39,798 nt of DNA from Paramacrobiotus richtersi (Eukaryota; Tardigrada; Eutardigrada; Parachela; Macrobiotidae): NCBI GenBank assembly GCA_034698045.1, contig JAQGAU010000114.1, positions 1 to 39,798 on the forward strand, in the 5' to 3' direction. Positions 31,562-39,798 of this stretch are shown here, piece by piece (the first letter of the stretch is position 1; every line of letters begins with the position of its first letter). The notes beneath the pieces were generated by a model. The model saw only the letters and a list, made by a program, of their open reading frames with translations, was not told the DNA's origin and ran no database searches. A program made the position numbers and the translations under genes.

Positions 31562-33799
31562 ACCATTACTCGACACGACCAAGTACCCATTCCCCAAGAC
31601 GTCACGGCAGAAGAATTGGTGTCGGCGCTGAATTCGTTCGCTACTAACTCATCCCCGGGCCCAGACAGCTTTCGAGTCGCCCACTTAGAAGACCTTCTGT
31701 TGTACTCTCAAGAACCGCACGGGACAAACTCCTCCGCTCGCTGGTCAATTTCGCAAATCATCTCCTCCGAAACGCGATTCCCCCCGAAGCTAGAAAAGTG
31801 TTTTTCGGAGCCAACGTCTTGCCGTTTATTAAACCCGGAGGTGCTATACGTCCCATCGCGGTCGGCTGCACACTACGCCGGCTAGTTGCTCGGATCCCAT
31901 GCCACCGGATTCGGATGCGTTTTGGCGAAATGTTGCGCCCGGTACAGTATGGATTTGGTACGCGCTACGGATCCGAGATTGTTGCACACTCAGCGCGGGC
32001 GTTTTTAACGAAGAAGTCGCCTGGAGTAAAAGTGTTTCTGAAGATCGATTTTAGAAACGCCTTCAACACCATACGCAGAGACCGTCTACTTGATGTAGTG
32101 TTCGACACCATACCGGAATACTACCGGTTTATACATTCCGCCTATGGTGCTCCCAGCACGTTGTTTTGTGGGAACAAGGCAACGATTTCCTCGTCAGCTG
32201 ATGTACAGCAGGATGATCCACTCGGACCACCGTTATTCTGTTTGCTACTCCATCAGCTTTCTCAGGACGTGCAGGCAGATTTATGTTTGTGGTACCTCGA
32301 TGGTGCAGCGTTTGGCGGAGATCTGGACCAGATACTGGACCTGTTTGAAAAGCTACAGGTTGGAGCAGCGGCCGTCGGATTGGAACTGAATTTGAGCAAG
32401 TGCGAAGTATACGTCTTTGGTGGAACGGATGCTAAACACATGGACACACTCGGCTCCTTTCTGGAAGTATACCCAGATGACCAGATTGTTGCAGGCGGTA
32501 GATTGGACTTGCTTGGCTCACCGTTGCTGCCTTGTGGGGTCGTTCGGTCAATAACAGAAAAGATAGCAGCCTTGGAGATTTCGATTAATCGCGTTGATAT
32601 CCTGCCTGCACCTCAGTCCCTGTTCTTGCTTAAGAATTGTCTGGCCATCCCCAAGATCTTGTACCTTCTCCGAACTGCTAAATGCTGGAAGCACGACCAT
32701 GAGCTGGAGCAATTTGGCCAAATGATTCGCACCAAGGCTGAGGTGATCACCAACGTAAAGATGACGGACGTCGTTTGGAAACAAGCATCTTTGACTCTGC
32801 GATTTGGTGGACTCGGACTCGTCCGCGCAGCCGACATAGCTCTTCTAGCTTACATAGCTTCGTTGACCGCAGCATCTGAATTTGTTCGTTTATTATTAGT
32901 GACTCGAACGCAGCGTTATTAACTGCAGAAGTTGTGCAGGCATGGGCCGGCCGAACAGGTTTGGAGCCTCCTTCTCCAGAACTCCATAAGCACCAAGCGG
33001 TGTGGACGGACGTGCAGTATTCCAGTATCCTGGCCATTATGGCTGAGACCGCCGACGTAATTACCTCCTCGCGTTTGTTGGCGGGTTCTTCTCCTGAGTC
33101 ACGAGCCTGGTTATCTGCATTGCCTGTCGCAACTTTTAAAAACCTCCTGAAGGATTTACACCTTCAAATAGCAGTAGCCATCCGACTAGGCGCAGAGGTT
33201 TGTAAGGGACATCGGTGCAGGTGCGGAGAAGATGTTGATGTCTATGGTCACCGTGGGTTGAGCTGTAAACGTAGCAAAGGCCGTCACCCCCGGCACTCGG
33301 CACTTAATGACGTTGTTCGCCGCGCTCTCGTTTCTGCAAATGTTCCAGCAATTCGAGAACCTCCTGGTCTAGACAGAAGCGATGGTAAACATCCGGATGG
33401 TCTGACCCTGATGCCCTGGAAATCTGGCATGCCACTCGTCTGGGATGTCACGGTTGCGGACACATTTGCTATCTCATACATAGCTCGGACCTCTTCAATA
33501 TGCTGAGCCGCCGCTGACCAGCGCGAGCGAGAAAAAGAAACACGATATGCCGCCCTCTCGGACCGATACATAATCCAACTAGTGGCTTTTGAGACAATGG
33601 GCAGTTGGGGACACAAGCAAAGTCGCTCTTGAAAGAACTCGGACGCAGAATTCGAGAAAACAATGGGAATCCTCGGGCAATGGAATTCCTTCGTCAACGG
33701 ATTAGTGTGGAAATCCAGCGAGGAAATGGAATCTGCGTTTTGGGGACTGTTGACACAAGCAAGGAACTGGAAGATGAATTTTTGTGTTTCAATGTGTAA
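31562..33799 (+). pseudogene. RLE-type non-LTR retrotransposon ORF, frameshifted
   Basis: The order of domains is that of early-branching non-LTR elements (R2/NeSL/Hero-like): reverse transcriptase, then a Cys/His motif, then a restriction-like endonuclease. Seen: EELVSALNSF.. with SSPGPDSF; after a frame change near 31715, GGAIRPIAVGCTLRRL and FLKIDFRNAFNTI (RT motif A, D at about 32047); QQDDPLGPPLF; YLDG at 32293-32304, where YxDD is expected; LNLSKCEVYVFGG. A second frame change near 32900 leads to CRCG....YGHRGLSC, GRHPRHSALND, then HPDG..(12)..WDVT, as in the PD...D endonuclease core. Further changes near 33500 and 33606 lead to FLRQRISVEIQRGN and a stop at 33797. Four or more frameshifts and the lost catalytic Asp make it dead. 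An in-frame start was not found; the true 5' end may be near 31300. Confidence 0.85.
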
Positions 33800-33889
33800 C
33801 TGCAGTTATTTGTTGTGCGCTGTTTTCTTTAGCGCCTCTCACTGAATGTCACGATTGTTTCTTGTTGTATTTTCGTCGCTCGAGTGAAT

Positions 33890-35060
33890 CTAATTCTCAC
33901 CATAAGGACTGATGGCAGGTGGCTTCCTTGGATTGCGGATGTATCCTTCGTAGCTGTCGCTTTTTCATCCTCCGGCTTCTTGGATGATCCGGTCTGGGAT
34001 GTTGTTTGCGCTGGCTGTGGTAGCGGCACCTATTCTGAAGCTGTGGGTTTTCAAACGCTCGCGGTGTGGATGACCTTCGAGGAGTGAACTAAGGCATTCC
34101 TCAACGTCACGTCGCGTCAAGAATTCGTCTGGTGTCGTAGAGCGGGGAGTCTTGGTTCCGCGCTTGATTGATGGTGGGTTCATTCACGGTGGTGTTGGTA
34201 GTTCCGGTAGGCCCGCACGGGACAGACGGATCGTCTCGTCGCCGTCAGCCCCACGGATCGTCCGCTTGGTCGGTCTTAGTCCGTTTCAGACGCAGGGTCG
34301 GCAGAGATCTTTCGAGCGTGGCGTCGGCGTCGAGGAGGGTTCTTCGCGGATCGTACCGGTTACTGCTGGGAGATACGATTTCGCTAATGCGGAGGAAGCC
34401 GCAGTACAGCATGGTAAAGGCGGTCCAGTACAGTGCTTTCTCGTACTCAGACTTGCCGGACCCACAGAGCTTGTCTTTGAGTTAGCGCATGTGAGCCAGA
34501 TCAATTGGTAGTCGGCTGTCGTGGGAAGGAGGTGATAATCTCTCGTAGCCTTTGACTGCTTGCTTGACAATGTCTTGGGATACTGGACATTGTACATCGG
34601 CTTCTCTGTGGTGGCTCTTGATCCCGGCTAGGTACACTTTGGCGGTGCGGACGGATTTTCCTTCGGCGGGGAAGGTGAGCAACGAATTCGGCGGTGATGT
34701 GCGGCGTCGCTGGAATCGCTGGCGCTGCTGCGTTAGCGCAGTACTGTTGGAATTGTCGAAAATTGGCGTCGTATCTTGTCCTCGTGCTGTCGGCTAAGTG
34801 ATGGCTGAAGGCCAATTCAGTGTCTCTCAACATCCAAGACAATGAGACGGGCAGCCGGTCTGCTCTGGCTGGAAACATTTTCGGGCACATGAGACAACGG
34901 GCAACGGGATCTTGCTCGACTCTCGATTGCCCATTTGCCCAAACTGCTTTGCGCTCATAGTCCACCGGACCGAAAGTCTCCCATTCACGCACGCATCGCG
35001 CTGCAGGGCGGCTGCCATCTCTATTGCAAGCCGGTAAGCGGTTGATGGCAAGCCCTATGG
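33890..35060 (-). pseudogene. Tyrosine recombinase, frameshifted
   Basis: Read from 35060 down: an N-terminal region with CLMCPKMFPARADRLP; an SAM-like core-binding domain with DSTRTRYDANFRQFQQYC and SVRTAKVYLAGIKSHHREAD; a catalytic domain with LYCGFLRISEIV (box I Arg at about 34389), THSFRIGAATTAS (H about 34045-34043, R about 34036-34034) and SDSYEGYIR (Tyr at 33941-33943). So R, H-x-x-R and Y are all still visible, but in at least three or four different frames. This HSFRIGAAT/GYIR type is the one found in Crypton- and DIRS-like eukaryotic elements, which integrate through a Tyr-DNA intermediate. The stop at 33890-33892 faces the RT stop at 33799. Whether it is the RT's partner or a neighbour is open. 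Confidence 0.8.
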
Positions 35061-35455
35061 CAAGCCGACATTACAATCATGGTGAGCCGATATCTTAAAA
35101 ACGCTTGCCGTTACGTTGGCAGCAGCCGAGAGTTAAATCAAAGGCAAATGCAATCAAAGTCAAATTCAATTAGGTTTAAAATCTTACTTTTATCTGAATT
35201 CTAAATGAGATCACTGGTTTTTAAGGATTGTTTATGATCTACGAATTAAACTGTGTTTTCCTGACTTCACCGCACTTATAATGATTATAAAATCAATCCG
35301 ACTCTGATAACACTTTCAAATTTATTCATTTGGCGACACAAATAAATTTCAACCGAAGATGTACGAATGGCTGTATGTTTATCATGTGTGTTTAATGTAC
35401 TATATGTATATATACTATATATGCATGTCTATTTACATGTCTGTACTATGACTGT
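35061..35455. other. No gene; possible outer flank of the recombinase
   Basis: After GGCAAGCCCTATGGCAAGCC (a short direct repeat, about 35047-35068), the sequence turns AT-rich, with a TATATGTATATATACTATAT stretch near 35400. Confidence 0.4.
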
Positions 35456-35518
35456 ACAAGAAACACCTTCGGCTGCCGCCTCAGGGTTTCTTGAGATCCA
35501 TATTCAGAATTCATTCGA
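35456..35518 (+). repeat. Dispersed hairpin repeat R1, copy 3
   Basis: ACAAGAAACACCTTCGGCTG, then CCGCCTCAGGGTTTCTTGAG, then ATCCATATTCA. The clearest copy: AAGAAACaCC pairs with GGGTTTCTT. Confidence 0.7.
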
Positions 35519-35951
35519 CAAAATACTGTCCGGATCTATGCTAGTCGGTAACGGATTTAGCAAACAAAACCGTTATTATTATTAGGGTCCCATCCAGATT
35601 CAATCCCACTCCCACGTACCCGCAAAAATATGCCCAGCTAGCATAACTGGATGCAGTGCTTAAAACGATTTTCGGTTCTTGGACAAATGTATGTGCACAG
35701 AGAATGCTGATTATATTCAGCGCAGAAATACGAAAAACACGAAAAAATTCATATGGTAGATTAAAACGGGTCAACTGTTTATATAATTCAAAAGGGGTGC
35801 CTACAGTAAACGGGGTGCGAAAACGGGTGCCTCAAGTAAACGGGGGTGAAGGGGGGTGCCTATAGCGATTTCCTTATTATTATTATTGGTATTATTTTGT
35901 TATAACATTTCATTGCACTCTGGTTCAAAAACTATTTTGTAAGGAAACTTT

Positions 35952-36010
35952 TAGCTGTGCCTCAGTGCTTCTTAAAATTGTTATTCAAAACCGATTCGAA
36001 AGCATTATTC
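35952..36010 (+). repeat. Dispersed hairpin repeat R1, degraded copy 4
   Basis: GCCTCAGTGCTTCTTAAAAT, then TTATTCAAAACCGATTCG, resembling the right half of the other copies (CCTCAGGGTTTCTTGAGATC, TATTCA, ATTCATTCG). Confidence 0.4.
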
Positions 36011-36978
36011 AGCTCTATTTTGTTTCGAGGGGGTTTCGGCCAAAGGCCCATTTTTGGTTTTGAGTAACGTTTTTCTTTATTTGTTCCTTTAGCCGGCTTT
36101 CGCATAGCGCCGCATAAGTCACACAGAAAAATCCTTTTCTTTCTGGTTGGAGTAAAAATCATAATAATCTCTGGATTATTAGGATAATTTACGGTGTCCA
36201 TTTGCTTATTTTGCCTACCGGTAACTCCACGATGTTTTCAGGTGACTTCTCGGTCTGATCTCCGGTTGCTTAATTTTGGGCCAACATGTATCTGTATTCG
36301 TGTGGTACGAATACATTTCTAGTTCCGGTCAAGCGCCGGACAATTATCTTCGTATTACTTTTTATTTCGGGGGTACATACAGTAATTTCGGAGTTTTTCC
36401 CACCGAAAATGTTTTCGCCCCGAGAATCAGCCATCGACATCCAACTACAGGTCGTCTGGTTGCTTTTGTCGGAACTTATCTCGAACGTTTTTGCCGCGAG
36501 CCATTAAGATTACATGGACACTTTTACATGATCCGAGTTGATAACCGGTTTCGTCTGGACGCTGGTGCAATAATATTCTCGATGGTTCATTCTTTCACCG
36601 CGCACAGGCATAACGATCTAGTTAAGTAGTAGCTAAGTCCTTTCATCGGGTGTCATTCGTGTACGATGAAACTGGTTATCTTGCGAGGTCCGTGACAAAA
36701 TGCCAGGTTGTAGCCGCTAAATATTTTCCGAGGTTCGGCAAAAGCATCGGAATCAGCCAGCGTTACATTAAGATTAAGAAAAATCTTCGGCCGGGGCAAT
36801 GTTTTTGCACGGCCTGAATTTGTGCCCTGTGGGCGGTTTTGTCGGTCATAATCGAATTATTGCTTTGATCCGCTGTTGCGAACGTTTGGTGGACATCCGG
36901 TTCCGTTGTGGTACTTTCAGTTCCTTCGTTATTCTGGGTCTACAGAGATAACACTTTGACTTGCACAGAGTTCTCCCG

Positions 36979-37415
36979 AACGGACACTTTTTCCGGCGCC
37001 CTGCTGGCAGTTGCGGTTTCGGCATGACGCTTGCCGGGTGCAACCAAACGGTCAGTTACACCCGGATACTATTGCACAGACCAATAACAACCGTTTTAAT
37101 CCGGTCAGTGCGGACACTGTTATTGTATGACATATAACTAACTGACTCCTTCTGTATATCGCGATCTGGATGGCGCTGGTCCTTGGTGTCATTCGGCAAA
37201 GGTGTATGGATGACACTCGTTATCGTTTGCGGCCCGGGAGAAGTGCCCGGGCGACCTTTGAATGACGTGGCAATGTCGCAAAAAAAATCTCGGGTGAAAA
37301 CTTTTCGGGCGGTGTACAGTTAAGTTGAGTTAACCGGCCGAGCTTTTAGTCCCTCGGGAGAGTTTAGCGGTCACAAACGGTCGTTTGGTTTGACCGGCGG
37401 TTGCGAAAGTTTAGT
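36979..37415 (+). repeat. R4 unit plus R5 repeat, uninterrupted copy
   Basis: GGACACTTTTTCCGGCGCCC (36979), TTGCGGTTTCG, CGCTTGCCGGGTGC and TTACACCCGGATAC form the R4 part. CGACCTTTGAATGACG (from 37251), ATCTCGGGTGAAAAC, CGGGAGAGTTTA and GACCGGCGGTTGCGA form the R5 part. A small hairpin, CCCGGGAGAAGTGCCCGGG, lies at about 37234-37252. This copy probably shows the unbroken arrangement of the element that is split at 22.75-23.8 kb. Confidence 0.5.
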
Positions 37416-39798
37416 CAGAAATCTTGTTCCGCACTTCGGCTTCCGGTTTGATTCCTTCACCATTGTTCTAAATTCTTTCTTGCATGGTTTGACTTGTAGC
37501 GCTGGCGGCGGTCCATTTTCGGATTTTTCTGGTACGACAGTTTTCGCGATGAGACTTAAACTGAAATTGCTACGTATTTTGCCAAGTGTGTTCAGCTCCT
37601 TCGCGTACATATAAAAACGAACATTTGCTGGTCGACTGGTTTAGTCCGGTAAGAGAACATTCACGATATCATTGGCCTATTGCATTTTGCCCTTACATGT
37701 GTTTCCGTTTGGCATATTATTGTGTTCCAGTGATTGAGTCCCAGTGCACTAATTCGAAGGTGATGCATGGTAACTTGTGTTAACTATGGGGTTTCCGTTG
37801 TGGTTTTTGATTAGTAATGGTAATGGGTAATGGTAATGGTAATATGGGCGGCCGAGCTTGTCCCGCCAAATCTAGAGTTAGCTACGAATTATTAACTAGG
37901 CGTAAATGGACATTTGAACTGACATATTGTCCAGCAACTGATTTTTTATTAGGTTCGTTTCAAGGTGACCTTGAAAATTTTGAACATAAGCCGGTATTTC
38001 CTGTGCCGGCAAAATATTTTTCTTAAAAATGTCATGTGACCCCCTTTTCGACTATGAGGAGTCGAATGGTGTTGTCCATTTCTGTTAACCTTATACGGTT
38101 ATGGAGATTTTTTTGATATGGGGCGGCCGCGCGTACTATAGATCTTGAGTTGAATAACTATCTATAGTGTATACGTATACTGTAGCTATACTGTGCCTTG
38201 ATATAAGTAAGTACATGTAAATATATCATAGAATTGATCATAATACCGGGAGCAGTCCCGGGACAGTATAAACTCTCGAACTGCAATAGCTCAACATGAT
38301 CTTGTACTATTTTCAAATAGCCCATAACGCAAAACGGTGCCACTGACTATTTAATTTCTTTGGAAAGTTCTCGGTGTTTCAGGCGGAAACAAACACGAAT
38401 TTTCCCGTCCTTTACCGGCAAAACCATCAAATTTACAAAAATATCGAGTAAATATCGAGTATGTTGCTAAGAAAGCAGTCTGCTTTAACCCCACACATAA
38501 TAAACTACACAATGCTACTTTCTACACAATAATTATAACCTTTCAGTTTTTGGACAGCACAGAATATTTGCGGATCACTAAAACATAAAAACTTATTTGG
38601 AAATGTAAAAATGGACATGAAAATGACGAATTAAAAAACAAACACAATGATTTTTTAATCACGAAACTGAAATATATCTGGAGCAAACTTCATTCATTTA
38701 TTTGATGCTTCAGTCAGGCGCTATCAAGCCGAACGAAACGAAAACGGTAAGCAAAACGATACTGGATGCCGGACCCATCGCTCGCAATCACTGATCACAG
38801 CAAAGCTCCCGAAAGGCCAGCTAGACACGTATGCTGAAGCTCAGAAGACCGTCGGTTTTATCCGGGTGTTTTCCGGTTAAGAGATACAGAAGAAGAAAGA
38901 GACAACATAAGAAAAGATAAACAATTTTCATCCGTGCATTTTTGCAGGGGTAATACCTAGCGAACAATCTTATCCACATAGCTCACCGTGAACTGGGCGA
39001 ACAAAACGAGTCATCCGAGGATTTCATAGCGCTCAGGCAGAATCGTCCGGATTAACCGGTTAGAACTGTGATTCGGCATAAGTTTCCCGGTGAAAAAAAC
39101 TGTTTATCTACGAAGCTCTAATTAGACAAACCGGACGGATAATTTTCCGGTAAACGTTTTCCGTGCGCGAATTTTAAATTCTGCGCTACTCGAATGTAAG
39201 GGTACTCAGAGCTTGAAATGTAATCAAAAAAAAGTTTCCCTAAAATTACACAACCACTGGTCAAGCCGAAAAATTGTTTCAAAACATTGGAGGAAAACGA
39301 ACCAAGAAAAGAAACCATAAATTAATTTTTGTCTCTGAGCTGCATACAGAGATACCCGAACACGGTTTGCAATGAAACTTCAGACCCAAAGAAGTGAACT
39401 ATGAAAAATAATTTTTGAGAACGAAACTGCGTCACAAATATACACGAGCAACTGTTATAAGTACTTTGGTGTATTTGAAAACATCCATCCACGAGAATTT
39501 CAGTCTCGCCAAAGTCTCAGCGGTGACATTGTTCTCTTCATATATTTGTAATGTGAACCGAATGGAATCGTGAATTCCAAAGTTTACGCGATGGCGAATG
39601 TCGGAAAAACAAAATCTGGTCCGAACGGAAACAACGTAAACCAAACGAGCGTACCAAACATAGCTGACCGGAAGCATGAGGTAGAAATACAAGTAATAAT
39701 ATCAACAAGCTGACTGTCCCATTTCGAAGAAGTTGTCTGACCGTACGCAGGACGTACCGTACGGTTGACCGAAGCAGGACGAAGCAAAAGTAGTGCTC
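37416..39798. other. No gene recognised; CCGGTTTTATCCGG-like motifs
   Basis: Short frames only. Words like those inside R4 (AACCGGTTAATCCGGAC and CGGTTTTATCCGGGTG) recur at about 38855-38880, 39045-39070 and 39130-39165, some on the minus strand, so much of this end may be diverged R4-type DNA. A small GTATACGTATAC palindrome lies at about 38168-38180. Confidence 0.4.

Noticed and set aside
1-39798. CRISPR array, bacterial operon or prophage
   Set aside because: No regularly spaced identical repeats with unique spacers, no dense same-strand gene runs; introns and eukaryotic repeats instead.
1-39798. tRNA, rRNA or snRNA genes
   Set aside because: I looked for tRNA B-box-like GGTTCGA contexts and cloverleaf arms, and for familiar rRNA cores; none was convincing. 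A covariance-model search would be decisive.

Overview
This window looks like animal nuclear DNA. There are no bacterial-style gene runs, ribosome binding sites or operons. Open reading frames are short. The stretches that look coding are short exon-like blocks with plausible GT/AG borders and matching phases. The protein families recognised also point to a eukaryote: a JmjC oxygenase domain, a DEG/ENaC-type channel ectodomain (a family known from animals), non-LTR retrotransposon pieces and a eukaryotic-transposon-type tyrosine recombinase. I cannot name the species. Most of the window is repeat-derived or unassigned non-coding DNA.

Left part (1-8 kb): a TCAC microsatellite; a CCCH zinc-finger exon candidate on the minus strand (415-638); a three-exon minus-strand gene model carrying the C-terminal half of a JmjC domain (1916-3486); AT-rich direct repeats (4.4-4.8 kb); a perfect 84-bp palindrome (5735-5818); and a minus-strand 3'-end fragment of a non-LTR retrotransposon (7109-7312). 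The fragment lies inside a possible 2.5-kb inverted-repeat element (5323-7855).

Middle (8-21 kb): a 0.7-kb foldback element (8109-8799); a 568-bp hAT-like MITE with 30-bp terminal inverted repeats (10005-10572); a minus-strand gene model resembling DEG/ENaC channels (12080-13298); a degraded RT thumb-region piece (14497-14703); three GGGTCA-type palindromes (16.37-16.83 kb); an inverted pair of GTCGAC-rich arms (16946-18058); and two small tandem arrays (20.84-21.20 kb).

Right part (21-39.8 kb): an exon candidate at 22078-22266 with no recognised family; several dispersed repeat families that occur two to four times in the window; a nested set of inverted repeats with a strand-switching GC-rich minisatellite (26158-28448); and a ~400-bp diverged tandem duplication (29.5-30.1 kb). 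The largest coding remnant is at 31562-35060. It is a frameshifted RLE-type non-LTR reverse transcriptase on the plus strand, facing a frameshifted tyrosine recombinase on the minus strand, with only about 90 bp between their stop codons. That convergent pair is the most interesting object here: it could be a composite element, or two elements that landed side by side. From 35.1 kb to the end there are repeat pieces and no recognisable gene.
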